Assembly (NCBI GenBank): GCA_017590115.1
Contig: JAGGNK010007115.1
Coordinates: 1,099,796 to 1,163,795, forward strand
DNA: 64,000 bases
DNA from: Montifringilla adamsi
Lineage: Eukaryota; Chordata; Aves; Passeriformes; Passeridae
Direction: 5' to 3'
A program made the translations under genes and the position numbers. Numbering within the stretch: the first letter of the stretch is position 1; each line of letters opens with the position of its first letter. The notes under the pieces are model-generated. The model was not told the DNA's origin. It made no database searches and was given only the letters and a program-made list of their open reading frames with translations. Positions 45,634-57,353 of this stretch are shown in pieces.

Positions 45634-46045
45634 CAGAATCACAGAATTTCTAGGTTGGAAGGGACCTTTAAGATCATCGAGTCCAACCCATGTTCTAACA
45701 CCTCAGCTAGGTCATGGCACCAAGTGCCACATCCAGCCTTTTTTTAATCACACCCAGGGATGGTGGCTCCACCACCTCCCTGGGCAGATGATTCCAGTAT
45801 TTGACCTCTCTTTCTGTGAAAAACTTCCTCCTTAAGCCTAGCCTGTATCTCCCTTGGCACAGCTTGGGGCTGTGTCCTCTTGTTCTGTCTGTTGGAGAAA
45901 GAGACCGACCCCCAGCTCAGCACAGCCACCCTTCAGGAAGCTGAAGAGAGTGACAAGGTCACCTCTGAGTCCCCTTTTCTCCAGGCTGATCACCCCCAGC
46001 TCCCTCGGTCGTTCTTCACACAGCTTGTGCTCCCAGCCCCTTCCT
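45634..46045 (-). mobile_element. CR1 LINE fragment, about 410 bp
   Basis: CACAGAATCACAGAATTTCT, AGGTTGGAAGGGACCTTTAA, GATGGTGGCTCCACCACCTC, CTGTGAAAAACTTCCTCC, GACAAGGTCACCTCTGAGTC and TCTCCAGGCTGATCACCCC are CR1 landmarks in reverse. It is well preserved, suggesting a younger copy than most here. It is tail to tail with the previous fragment. Confidence 0.93.
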
Positions 46046-46467
46046 CCGCTGATGGCCTCAGCGTCATCCCTGCGGAGCCCCCAAAGTGCCAGGTGTGCTC
46101 CAGAGCCAGCCCTCGCCCTCCTGAGCCCCTGCCAGGCTGGGGAAGGGTCTCAGCCCCGGGGTCACCCATGTGTGCAGGCTGTGCCCTCCAGGGCTGCTCT
46201 GCTTGGGAAGCCCACCCCAGACAGGCCAGCAGGCAGCTCTCGGAGCTTTCTTGGCAGGAGGGTGTGGAAAATGTTGGAAAGGAGGAGTGGAGCTGAGGCA
46301 GCGTGCTCCCCACTCCCCCATCCCCACAGCTGCCCCCCAAAGCTGCTGCTCCCCGTGGGGTTTCTGTGAGGAAACAGGAGCTCTGCCAGCCTTTCAAGGG
46401 ATGGGGTGGGATGGGACAGACACACTGCTTGTGGGGAAAGCCTTGGGGTCTCTGGGTTCCTGTCCCC

Positions 46468-46673
46468 CAGTGACACGGGGCAGTGACACAGCAGTGACAC
46501 TGCAGTGACACACAGCAGTGACACAGAGCAGTGACAGAGCAGTGACACAGCAGGGACACAGCAGGGACACAGCAGTGACACAGAGCAGTGACACAGCAGT
46601 GGCACAGCAGTGACACAGAGCAGTGACACAGCAGTGGCACAGCAGTGACACAGCAGTGACACAGCAGTGACAC
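46468..46673. repeat. CAGTGACA minisatellite
   Basis: CAGTGACACAG and CAGTGACACAGAG units, with some CAGTGGCACAG and CAGGGACACAG, repeat about seventeen times in steps of about 11 and 13 bp. Minus frames rich in SLLCHC are translations of this array. Confidence 0.95.
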
Positions 46674-47527
46674 CTCAGAGCAGTGGCTGTGTGGGTTCCA
46701 TAACCCCCGTGCACGCAGCCTGCTGCAGTGCCCAGGTCAGTAATGTCCTCTTGGATCTGAGAGGCAGAGGGCTGCTATGGAAACCTGACTTGTTATTATT
46801 ATATGGGAATGAAATTTATTATTTCGCTCTTCTGCCTCAGTTTGTGATTACGCCATGGAGCAATTTTTAGCCTTGGCAAGAAGGTGGTTTAGCACAAGAC
46901 CAAAGATGCAGCTTAACTCAGTGTCTGCTGCAAGTCCTGAGAGCGATGCTGTGTCTGAGAGAGCTGGGCAAACTCTCCTTCTGCTGATTTATGAGTGTCA
47001 TCCTTCCTGACGTTGCTGTGGTGTCCAAAGTTTACCAAGGATGTTTACCCAGACCTTGCAGGGTGTCTGTGGAGCCTGGGGAGGGATCAGGCTGCCCTTT
47101 GGTGTCCCGCTGATCCGAGCCTGCTTTGGGAGCCTTCCAGTCCCCGCGGGGCTGGGAGCTGTGGCTGGTGCTGGGCACAGAGCACACTGCATGCCCTGGC
47201 TCCTTGGGGCACTCTGTCTGTACCATTTTATTTGTTTTGGCCTTGCCTTGGTGTTTCCTTGCTCTTCTTTCCCTTTTAAACAAAGCAAACCTGCTGGTGG
47301 TTTGTGGGCGCCGCGAATGCCCTCTTACACAATCACCCTCGTGGCTTTCTGGTGAATAGGGAAGAGTAATTTTGGATTTAATCATTCAACTGGCACAGTC
47401 CAAGACAGTTACCTGAACCTGAAGTGAAGCATCAGCCTCCCCAGGGGCTCTTCTGCCAGCGCTGTCCATGTTTGAGCCACCCTGTGCCAGGGAGGGGCTC
47501 AGCCTTGGGCTTCTTTTAACCAGCATG

Positions 47528-47562
47528 AATCAAAACAACAACAACAACAGCAACAGCAACAA
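47528..47562. repeat. (CAA)n/(CAG)n microsatellite
   Basis: CAAAACAACAACAACAACAG followed by CAACAGCAACAACATC. Confidence 0.9.
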
Positions 47563-47924
47563 CATCAGTCTCTTTTACTGTAGGGAAAACATCCATGAAC
47601 TGTAAGGGCTGTGACTTTATCTTGTTTAAGATGTCTGTGTCAGCTCCAGGGTCATCTGCCCTGGTGGGTCTCTCGTGGTTCATTTGCCCTTTCTTGGTGA
47701 GTTTTTCACTGTGTCCTTTCTTGGTGAGTTTTTCACTGTGTGATGTGTGGGGACTTTGGGTGTTGGACTTACACCTGGGGTTCAGGTGAATCGACACAGG
47801 GCCTGTGCTGGGGAACTTTGGAAAAACCCTGAGCTGAGGAAGATTTAAATTGGCTAAGTATGAAAAGATTTCTAAGAGGAAAAATCAGTACCAGTGTCAG
47901 TCCCGGCATGTGTGGGGAGTAGGC

Positions 47925-47995
47925 AACAATTTAATATATTTTATATATTTGATATTGAATATATTTACCTATATTTACAAATATGTGCATATTAA
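47925..47995. repeat. AT-rich low-complexity stretch
   Basis: TTTAATATATTTTATATATT followed by TGATATTGAATATATTTACC; nearly all A/T over 60 bp. Confidence 0.8.
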
Positions 47996-48929
47996 CCTGG
48001 GAAGGAGATATCTATTGACTGTGCACATGCAAAGAAAAAGAGAAGAACCAGCACAAGCAAGTCCCATGAAGCCACCTCAGCCTTACTCTGAGTTCTCCAA
48101 AGGAATGGAGTGTTCCAACCTTGTTCTGGTCCCATAGACAAGGGAATGGCCAGCCCTGGCTGGCTGAACCCCAGCCTAGGATATCTTACCAGCCTGTGAC
48201 AGATGGAGAAATCAAACAGGAGACTTTGGGATGTGCCCTGTCCTTGTCAATGTGATGAAGAAATCAGGGGAAGAGGTCACAAGAAGTGCAGGGAAGAGCT
48301 GCTTGCCAGAGAGATGGATAATTAGAGAAAAGGGGGGGGCTGTAGTAGAAGGGAAAATGCTGATTGTGAATCATCAGCTGTCCGTGCCTTTCCTGCTGTA
48401 ACAGGTGGAATGGGCCAGGCTGTGTGTTTGTGCTGGCAGTGAGGTCTCTGCAATCACAGCCGTGCCCTGTTTAGCTCTGCTACTCTTTGCAGGAGCTGTG
48501 CCAGGACTGATTGGAATCCCCCAGGCAGATGTTCAGAAGGACTTTTAAAACTGGTGGGGCTGTGGGATCAGAAACCCTCGCTTGGTCTCCAGAGAAATTG
48601 GCTTTGTTTGAAAACAAGATCCACAGTAGGATGCTGAAGTGTGTGAGATGTTTGGTACAGCAGCGTTTAATGGGATCAGGAAAGGGATTCCTCCCAGTAG
48701 TATTTGCAGGTATTAAATCATTAAGAAGATTAGCAGAGTTGCAAGACCTTTTCTTTTTCTCCTCTAGACAGTTTATTCCACATAATGATGTTCTTATAAA
48801 AGGATTAGAGGCGTTGGTCCTGTGAGAGAAGGGAACAGGCACTGTGGTGATCCTCCCTTTAACAGATCCCTGACAGGACCTGTAGTCTGAAGTGAGTGGA
48901 ATTATCCTTCCTCTGATTCCTCAGAGAAA

Positions 48930-49105
48930 AATCACAGAATCATGGAGTGGTTTGGGCTGGAGGGGACCTTAAAGACCATCTCATTCAGGGACACCTTCCA
49001 CTAGACCTGGTTGCTCCAGGACCTGTCCAGCCTGGGACACTGCAGTTGAGTCTGGATTGTGTTTTTTATTTGAGGGAGAGACTCTCTTTCTCCAGGCTGA
49101 CCAGG
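48930..49105 (-). mobile_element. CR1 LINE fragment
   Basis: AAATCACAGAATCATGGAGT, GGTTTGGGCTGGAGGGGACC, GGGACACCTTCCACTAGACC and CTTTCTCCAGGCTGACC, in reverse CR1 order. The centre looks shortened relative to other copies. Confidence 0.85.
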
Positions 49106-50224
49106 GAAGGCAGCCTGCAGGAGCAGCAGCTCCCTGTGGGAGTGGGATGTGGGTCCAGCCCGTGGCACCAGCTCCATGCCTGCTGTGGTTCCAGCAGAAG
49201 CAGACTGGGGCTCCTTCCTCTAGGCTGTGGAATGGCTGCTGTGCTCTCCTCCTCTTTCTGCTGAGTCTGGGTTGAAGGAGATGCTCTGGAGGTAAGCTGT
49301 CCTTGTCCTGGAACACATCACAGCTGTGGATAAGCTGTGTGCCAGCACAGGGCACGAGGCTGGCTCTGGCTTGGGAGGGTGGAGGCTCAGAGCCTTCCGT
49401 GTCCTTCCCCAAGGCACCGTGGAGGTTCTCGTTGTCCCTGAGGAGGAGCACACCATGTTCTCAGCCCCTGGTGGCTCTTTCTAGAGCCCCACGTGTCCCC
49501 TGAGCTGCAGCACGAGCCCTTTGGGGCACAGCAGGCTCTGCACTTGCTGAAGGGCTGCACAGGAGCTGCACAGGAGCTCTTTTACAGCCAGCACAGCCAA
49601 GCCCAGGAGGGTCTGACCGAGCCAGAGGTCAGAGGTAAATTGTTCCTGTCGCTCTGCACAGGTGGAGATCAGTCCAGGCCAAGGGGAAGAGTTGAGCTGA
49701 GGGGATCAGGGAAAGCAGGTTATCTGGAGGTCAGCTGCATCTTTCCAGGATAAGCTTGAAGCATTCTTCCAGAGCTCTTTCCAGGGATCTGTCCTTTGGT
49801 CTCCACCCCATGCCTCCAGATATGTTGCAGAGTGGATTTCTCAGCCCCTGATACTTGGCAGAAGCGTGGACAATAACTCTTCTCGGGCAGATCACGTTAA
49901 AGTTTTGGCTCTCTCCTGTCTGGAGTTCAGCTTTTCAAAGGAATGGGTAGAACTGGATGTCCAAGTCCTGCTGAACCCAGGAGATCCAGACCCTTCCTGG
50001 CTGCGGGGCCAGGCTCGTGTCATTCCAGCTGCGTCACTGCTGAGGAGTCACTTGTGTCACTTGAATCCTTGGAATTTCAAGGGGCTGTTGGATATTTTTG
50101 GTCTACAGCACGTGGGTGGATCCCTGGATGGGTCTGTTGGTCAGGGTGGGTCCAGAGGAGGACATGAGCAGGTTCCTGTGCACTGGAGAAATGTGCATCA
50201 CCTGCACGTGATCTCACTCTGAGC

Positions 50225-50425
50225 AGTAGATTTAGGTGGGATATTGGGAAGAAATCCCTCCCTGTGAAGGTGTGGAGGCCTGGAAGTGTCCAAGACCAGG
50301 GTAGATGGTGCTTGGAGCAGCCTGGGTTAGTGGAAGGTGTCCCTGCCCATGGCAGGGGGTGGAATTGGATGGGCTTTAAGTTCCTTTCCCACCCAAGCCA
50401 TTCCAGGATTCTATGAACTTTGCAG
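50225..50425 (+). mobile_element. CR1 LINE 3' fragment
   Basis: GATATTGGGAAGAAATCCCT, CCTGGAAGTGTCCAAGACCA and GTGTCCCTGCCCATGGCAGG, ending with CCATTCCAGGATTCTATGA, a near-complete CR1 terminus with the ATTCTATGA end. Confidence 0.92.
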
Positions 50426-51837
50426 GGATCAAATGGTTTTCTGTCTCCCAAAGCTCAGGTCTGCTAGAGGGGCAGCTGAGGCCCAGGCAAGCTGCTCCTT
50501 TTCCTCTGTACCTGCTCTGGGGCCTCTGAACATCAGCGTTTTTGGAGCAGAAATATTCTGACTGCATCACAGAAGACTTTCTAATGCTGAAAGGAAGCAG
50601 CCCAACCACACACATTATTAATGCCAGAAACATGCAAATGGCTTTTGTACGGGAACCAGCAGCTCTATATTGGGTTCTAATTGGGTTTTGTTTTCAGAAG
50701 GAAGATATTTAAGGTTCTATACTGAACATGCTGCAAAAACATTGAGAGCAGAGCCCTCCAACCCAAACAACCACGCTGGAAAAAGGCTGGGGGAGCTGGA
50801 ATCGGTGTCAGCACAGGCAGGGGGGATCAGGGAAGCCTGTCCTTTGGCCTCTTCAGGCCAGGTCCCTGTGCTCTGTCTGTCCCTGGCTCTGGGGTCTGCC
50901 CTGCCCTCTGATTTACAGCACTGAGCATCAACCAGAGCTGCTGCTTAAGGAATTCCTCGAGTGTTTCTGTTCCAGTAGGGATTTGTGGGCCTGACTTTGA
51001 GTTATGGAGCCTTGTGCTAGAGAGATGTTTACAACTACACGGTGACTTGGATTTCTCCCATGGATTCCTGGAAACACTGTTATCTCAAGCTTCAGGAGGA
51101 ACTTCTGCGCAGAGACCACCCAGGACTCAGAGCTACCTGCCACCAGAGCACCTCTGCTGCCCCTGTTCCTGCCAGGAGACCAAAATCGGGCACGGGTTGG
51201 GCTGAGCCCTCAGCACCTGGAAGGGCTGGATCAGCTGTGGAGCAGCAGGGATGGAGACATCCTCACCAGCAAAGTTTCTGGCTACATGCGTGGGATCTTC
51301 AGCCTGGTGGACAGCAGAGTTCTGGTTTCTGCTGGGGGAACATCCCCTCCTGAGGGCCTGCAGGATTCTCCCTGGTACTGCTGGACTCGTTTCACTCCTT
51401 CCCTTCCTGCTGCTGGTTCAGGCTGCCAAGCCTTTCCTTCCTTCCTTCCCCGGAGCTGGCTCTGCATCCACTGCTGTTGGTGCTCCTGCTTTGCTTCAGA
51501 GGCTTTTTTGAGTTTTATTTTGAACATCAGTTGCATTGTTATCCTGCCAGTTAGCGATCACTGCACGAGGAGAGGACAATGTCCCTGTTCTGTCACCTGC
51601 CCCATGGGCAGACCACCAAACCAGTTTAACCAGCAAACCAGTTTAACCAGCAGACCTGTAGGACCACAGTGGGAAGCAGCTCCTTTTGCTGCTGTGACAA
51701 GTGCTGCTTTTCAGAGGGGATGGAGAAACACCCTTGGTCCTTGTCTCTGCTGGGATTTCCTTTAGCACAAGAAAAAATTGGACACCTGGAAGAAATGTGC
51801 TCCCCATGGCAGCAGTGGGAGCCTGGCTATGAGGGAG

Positions 51838-52015
51838 GGCAGGGGAGCTGGACACGGGGGATGTGGCTGAGCAGAGCTGGACAGGGGGATGAGGCTGAGC
51901 AGAGCTGGACACTGGGATGTGGCTGAGCAGTGCTGGACAGTGGGATAGGACTGGAGCAGAGCTGGACAATGGGATGTGGCTGAGCAGAGCTGGACACTGG
52001 GATGTGGCTGAGCAG
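51838..52015. repeat. Imperfect repeat of GAGCAGAGCTGGACA units
   Basis: GGGATGTGGCTGAGCAGAGC followed by TGGACA recurs about six times at 26-35-bp spacing. Confidence 0.85.
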
Positions 52016-52539
52016 GGCTGTGCTCTGGGCAGGAGCTGGCCCAGCGTTACATAACGCACAGAAACACGTTCAAGTGATTAATTTGAGGCTCTGGCAGCCG
52101 CTTCCCTGTAATAATATTTTAAACATTACTTTTCCACTGGCCCTTGCCAGCGATCGTTATTTTGCGCTGTGGAGGCTGTAAAATTTCACTTCAAGGATGG
52201 GTTTCACTCCCGTTACAGAATGTGTCTGGAATGTGCAGATGTTTCCTTCGGGGAATAGGGAGCCAATGGGCTCTAACACATCAGCCCTGCGGGGAGGACT
52301 CAACGTGCTGAGCAGCCCTATTCACAAAATCCCAAACAAACACACACAGAGCCCGTGAGCTGCGCCCGCACCGGGCACGTGGCTCCCGGCCCTGGGCATG
52401 GAAACCCGGGCTCTGCTGGAGCTCAGGAAGGTTCTGGGCTGGGGTGGTCACAGAGGGGTCCCTCGGGGGGTCTCACACAGTCCCACATTCTCCTGATTTC
52501 TGGAGGAGTCGTGCCAGCTCTGGCTGACTGGGTGCAGAT

Positions 52540-52590
52540 AAGGTGGCTTGGAATGATGCGGTCATTCCAAGCCCAAACCATTCCGGGGTT
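52540..52590 (+). mobile_element. CR1 LINE 3' end, short
   Basis: GGTCATTCCAAGCCCAAACC followed by ATTCCGGGGTTCTG resembles the CR1 terminus. Confidence 0.5.
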
Positions 52591-52614
52591 CTGTTGGTTT
52601 TGAACGGGAAGAGG

Positions 52615-52812
52615 GCAGGGGTAGATGGGATATTGGGAAGAAATCCTTGACTCAGAGGGTGGCAAGGCCCTGGCACAGGTTGCCCATCCCTGGAAGTGTC
52701 CAAGGCCAGGTTGGGCAGGGCTTGGAGCACCCTGGGGTAGAGGAAGGTGTTGGGATTGGAGCTGGATGAGCTTTGAGGTCCCTTCCAACCCAAACCATTC
52801 TGGGGTTCCATC
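52615..52812 (+). mobile_element. CR1 LINE 3' fragment
   Basis: GGGATATTGGGAAGAAATCC, GGCACAGGTTGCCCATCCCT, AAGTGTCCAAGGCCAGGTTG and GAGGTCCCTTCCAACCCAAA, ending with CCATTCTGGGGTTCC; CR1 in plus order. Confidence 0.92.
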
Positions 52813-53149
52813 GTTAACCTCCCACAGGTATCCAAGGGTTGTGCATGTCAAGGACAAAGCAGCTGCTGTGGATGTGCCAGAATTAGAGAAAATGGGAAAA
52901 TGGGATTTAATTGCACAAAAAATAGTTTGCATGGAGAGCGGAGAAGACTGAAAATTGCTTTTTGTGGAACAGCTTCAAATTAAGGAGCTTCAAATTAAGG
53001 CTGTAACCATCCCTGAGGGATATGTGGTAGGGCTGGTCCTCTTTTAATAGGATGATACAGCAGAGCATTAGTTTTTTTACTTCTCTAATTTTCTCTTTCC
53101 TTATCATCTTCACTGCAAAGAAGGGGACAACAAAGCATTGGGGCATCAG

Positions 53150-53360
53150 GTCCTTAAAGAGGAGCCCTTAAAGGGTCACTCATGGACACAGGGAAAGCTG
53201 CAGAGGGACTTGGGAGGACAGGGGGGACAGGACGAGGGGGAAAGGCTTCACACCAGCACAGGGAGGGTTAGGTGAGATTCTGGGGAGAAATTCTTCCTGT
53301 GAGGGAGGTGGAACGCTTCCAGGGCACATGTTGCCCAGAGAAGCTGTGGATGCTCAAAAC
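53150..53360 (+). mobile_element. CR1 LINE fragment
   Basis: GGACAGGACGAGGGGGAAAG, TTCACACCAGCACAGGGAGG, TTAGGTGAGATTCTGGGGAG, AAATTCTTCCTGTGAGGG and GTTGCCCAGAGAAGCTGTGG are CR1 landmarks in plus order. It lacks the final 3' part. Confidence 0.85.
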
Positions 53361-53479
53361 TCTGCCTCTGGCATTGTGAGAGCCTGAATGAGAAGTGGAA
53401 GCTCTTACAGGAAACAAACATACAAGATAGGAAAGAGAAATGTTGGTTGTGATGAGCGTGGGCTCAGCTCAGGCCCATT

Positions 53480-54260
53480 GAACACTGATGAGCAAAAGAA
53501 TCTTAAGGAAAAGTCTCTGTCCAGCAAGGCTGAGAAGAGTAAAGAGTTTTTCAAGTATATTGGGAATTAAAGGAGTTAGGTGATACTGGTCTGTTAATAG
53601 ATGAACGTGGTCAAATTATCAATGAAGATACAGAAAAGGCAGCTCAGTAAATATTTCTGTTTTCTATTTGGAAAAAAGCCAGGTGATGTATTTGTATCAT
53701 ATGAGGATGATGAAACACTTTCCACTCCAACAGTAACCGAGGAGGATGTTAAACAGCTGCTATTAATGTTAGACCTTCTTAAACCAGCAAGTTCAGATAT
53801 TTTGCATCCAAGAATTTTAAAAGATCTGGCTGAAGAGTCCTCTGGGCTATTAATGTTTGCTTTTAATGGATTTTTGGGCCTTAGGGAGATTCCCAGGGAC
53901 TGGATCAAAACAAACATGGTGCCAGTGTTAACAGAAGGTAAATGGGGTGGTACAAACATTTATTAGCCCAGTGTCCTGATTTTCTGTCCCAGGGAGAAAC
54001 AATGCTTTGCCTAGCTTGGCATTAGCTAAAAATTAAAGGGGATGGTGTAATTAGTGGCAGTCAACATGGAAAATCCACTTATGGAAAATACATCTCCCAA
54101 ACCAAAGTTACTTTTAAGCAACTTTGCAGATGGAGGAGCAGAAGATGCTGACGTTGATGTAATACACATCTGATTTCTGCAAGAAGTCAGAATTTGAATT
54201 CTGAGTCAAGTTTTTGAGTTTGACTCAGTGTCACATGTATTTGTGACATTGGAATGGAAA
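53480..54260 (+). pseudogene. Degraded CR1-like reverse transcriptase (linker and start of RT domain)
   Basis: A first frame reads KEFFKYIGN, then after a stop LLIDERGQIINEDTEKAAQ, which resembles the linker before the RT domain of CR1-type LINEs (VTEDTEKAE...FFASVF in my memory). After a frame change, the 121-residue frame at 53,601-53,966 has TEEDVKQLL, DILHPRILKDLAEE and REIPRDWIKTNMVPVLTEG, matching the HPRVLKELAD...GEVPEDWK..NV.PIFKKG core of that family. Beyond its stop, scraps such as FDSVSHVF near 54,220 resemble the RT FD-VSH segment. There are several frameshifts and stops, so it is dead. It is more diverged than the 3' CR1 fragments around it, suggesting an old insertion. It is A/T-richer than its surroundings. 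Confidence 0.8.
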
Positions 54261-54314
54261 AAATCAACACTACAGATGTTAGAGGGATTAAACATTGGCT
54301 TCAGAATGTTTCAT

Positions 54315-54455
54315 AGAACGACAGACTTGACCCAAACGATTGTTTGGGTTGGAAAACACCTCAAGGCCTTCCAGTTCCAGCCCCCTGCCATGGGAAGGGA
54401 CGCTTCCCACCAGATCAGTTTGCTGCAACCCAAACCTTTCAATGATTCTCAGTCT
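54315..54455 (-). mobile_element. CR1 LINE 3' fragment beside the old RT fragment
   Basis: GATTGTTTGGGTTGGAAAAC, ACCTCAAGGCCTTCCAGTTC and CCCCTGCCATGGGAAGGGAC are a reverse-oriented CR1 3' end. Its direction is opposite to that of the RT fragment just left of it, so it is a separate insertion. Confidence 0.88.
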
Positions 54456-55659
54456 TTATGTGAGATGGGAGCATCCTCTGGCAGGCTGGGAGCTCCTGCT
54501 CGGGCTTGGTGCAGGAATAGCAGTGTGGAACCTGAGTGGGACCTGGTGATTTGCAGTGTTGGAGCTGTTGGGATGAGCCATGGAGAGCAGCCCAAACATC
54601 AGGGCTGCAGGGAAAGCACCCCTGGGTTGTGCTGCAGCCGTGGTTTGGCCGGGGCTGGGGGTCTGAACGTGCTGCACTTTTTTTGCTTTTTGCCCCCAGC
54701 CCTCCTGCTCTGGGGGTTTTCTGTCACAGGCAGTGGCTGTGAGCTCAGGGCTGTGCTCAGCATCACAGAGCAGCACCAAAGTTTACTTTGGGATATTTTT
54801 AAACGTATCAAGTACTAATCTGATGGCCTCAAATCCGTGAGTTTTCCCTCTGGGAGGAAGAAAGTAAGTCAGGAGGCTCATCAGCTCTCCAGCACAGGCT
54901 GTGCTGCAAAATCCTGCTCAGAGTTTGTCTCCATTGCTGTCAACACTCTGCCAGGCCTGGACCTGAGTGGGTTTTCCTTTCTCTTGTCCTTTTCCCCATC
55001 AGTGTTTCCAGGGAACATCCCATGCTGGAGCTGAAGGACGTTGGTGAGAGCCTGAAACGGGGAGCCTCTTAAATGAAATGTTGGTGGAACTTATTAGAGG
55101 TGAAAATCAAGTGACAGACAGGGCTAAAATAGACACAGAACTGTTTTTCCTCAGCAACCACCCAGGAACCTGGAAAATTGGAGGTGTTGGAGGGGGTTGT
55201 TAGCTAAAGGTTGAACAGATTGGGACTGTCAGCTGTGAAGGAGAAAGGTTTGGGTGTTCCCTGCCCTGGGAAGGGACAGGGGCAGTGGGAGGTTGTGTCT
55301 GTGTCAGCACTCAGGCAGGTCCTGGCAGGTCCGTGTGGAGCCAGGCTGGTGCCATCCCCATCCTTGTGCTCCGTGTGCCTGCAGGTGCTGTGGGCTGGGG
55401 AATTTGGGAACAGGACGTGGAGCTCAGGCTTTGCAAAGGACTCAGGAGGAAATGGCCAAAACCCCTTTCCTTTGGTCTGCTCAGCTCTGTGCTGCTCCAG
55501 CAGTGGCAGGGGTGTGGTGGCACTGTCCTTCAGCCACCTCGTGGCTTTGCCTGAGGCTCTCCTGTGTTTCTGGACCCACTGTGCCCTCTGTGTGTCTGCT
55601 TTACCTGCCACGAGAGACTTTGCTGCTGTTTCTCCGAAATCCTCAATCCTTTGTGAACT

Positions 55660-55770
55660 CCAGGGCTTGGAGCAGCCTGGTATCGTGGAAAGTGTTTCTG
55701 GCTGTGGCAGGAGGTGGAACTGGGTAATCCTGAAGGTCCCTTCCCACCTACACCATTCCAGGGTTCCCTG
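55660..55770 (+). mobile_element. CR1 LINE 3' end, copy 1
   Basis: GGGCTTGGAGCAGCCTGGTA, TGGCAGGAGGTGGAACTGGG, GAAGGTCCCTTCCCACCTAC and ACCATTCCAGGGTTCC; plus direction. Confidence 0.85.
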
Positions 55771-55847
55771 ATCCCCTGTGTGTCTGCTTTACTTGCCATG
55801 AGAGACTTTGCTGCTGTTTCTCCGAAATCCTCAATCCTTTGTGAGCT

Positions 55848-55960
55848 CCAGGGCTTGGAGCAGCCTGGTCTTGTGGAAGGTGTCCCTGCCTGTGGCAGGA
55901 GGTGGAACTGGGTAATCCTGAAGGTCCCTTCCCACCTACACCATTCCAGGGTTCCCTGAT
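55848..55960 (+). mobile_element. CR1 LINE 3' end, copy 2 (by duplication)
   Basis: The same landmarks as copy 1, with GTGTCCCTGCCTGTGGCAGG closer to the usual CR1 sequence. This suggests copy 2 is the less altered one. Confidence 0.85.
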
Positions 55961-57263
55961 CCCCTGTGAGGGCTGTGCTTTGCTGCTTGTGGCTTTGTTT
56001 TCCCTTTGTTTGTGCTGCTGGTGCCTGACAACGCACTGGCTGTTCTGTGTGAGGAATGGGAGGGTTATTTCCCAGCTGTTTGAAGAAGTGGCTTTTGATC
56101 TGATGCTGCCTTATCAGTCTCACATTCTGTCAGCTGGGTCGTGCTCTGAGCTCAGCTCAGAAGTGGCATGAAGGTTTTGACAGATCTCTCTGTGTTGTGG
56201 AGGGTCAGGCAGTCCCTGCTTTGTGACTCTCATTCTGTATCAGTGATGCCCAAATTGTTCCCCTGTTCCTTTTGGGGTACAAAACACAGATACCCCAGAA
56301 GGTTTCCAAGGAACAGCCCACTCTGACTTTACCAGTGTTTGCAGATGGGATGTGTGCTCTGGAGAAGCCTTCCTGGAGTTCTCCATGTCCCTTGGCTCCA
56401 CTCCCCTGTCACCTCAGTGTCACATCCCTGTGATCAGTCCAGCATTATCCCATCCTGTGAACCCTGCCTGTGGCTCCTTTCTTGTGGACTGCAGAATTTA
56501 CAGTGCTAGGGCTAAATAGCATTGGGGTTTTGCTGTTTCTCACATCCCTAGGACAGCTGCCCAAAGAAAAGCCTCACCTACAAAATAAATACAAATTGAG
56601 TCATAAAAAAACAGGATACAAAGATTATCTACGCCATTCCCTGTCCCAGTGGTGAGTTAATATCAGCAATACCTAAACATTTATTGAAAACTCTTCACTT
56701 TGTGTAAGGAAGATTAAGCACTGAGTAGCTCAGCTGTGTAATCCCTAAATTACAGCTCGCAGAGTTCTCCCTTTTTATGGTAAAATCAAATGTTCCTGGG
56801 CTCCCAACAGGCTGGCTTGGAGACGTGCTGGGTTTTCAGGAGAGCAGAGCTGGGCACTGGAATTGCTGTGTGTTGGCACCCAGGGGCACAGGACGTGGGA
56901 GCAGATGAGTTTTGGGGAAGAAGTGGGGATCTGCGTGGAAAGCACAGAGGGATCTGCTTGAGCTGTGCCACGTGTGCTGGGAAGATACTTGGATTCATCA
57001 CATCTTTGGTTGCTTTGCAGACTTTCCATGAGACAAATGAGCGTTTGCAGGGCTGACATTTCCCTGGCTGGAGCTGCAGACGGCTCGTTTACGTGCGGCG
57101 CTAATTATGGACATCAGCTTGATTGCAGTGCTTGGGCTGCTGCTCTCCCGAGCTGCAGCTCCCTGCTGTTGCCATCCTTTGCCCTGGTGTCACAGGGCTG
57201 AGGTTTCTCCTTGTTTTGTGCCACATGGAGTCACCCCTTGGCAGTGAGGGGGGGACCACGGCC

Positions 57264-57353
57264 GGTGCCAGCCCTGCTCGGTGCCAGCCCTGTTCTGTGC
57301 CAGCCCTGCTCGGTGCCAGCCCTGCTCGGTGCCAGCCCTGCTCGGTGCCACCT
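57264..57353. repeat. Five 16-bp tandem units
   Basis: GGTGCCAGCCCTGCTC starts at 57,264, 57,280, 57,296, 57,312 and 57,328, with a partial sixth at 57,344. Only one unit has TTC and one has TG at the start. Confidence 0.95.

Larger units (their letters stand above)
55589..55965. repeat. 188-bp tandem duplication containing a CR1 3' end
   Basis: TGTGTGTCTGCTTTACYTGC occurs at 55,589 and 55,777; both copies continue through GAGACTTTGCTGCTGTTTCT, AATCCTCAATCCTTTGTGA and GGGCTTGGAGCAGCCTGGT to CCATTCCAGGGTTCCCTGAT. Differences are few. The duplicated unit is part unique sequence and part CR1. Confidence 0.93.

Noticed and set aside
46064..46714. Minus frames rich in Ser-Leu-Leu-Cys-His-Cys, at first sight a cysteine-rich protein
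   Set aside because: The pattern is the CAGTGACACAG minisatellite read in three frames.
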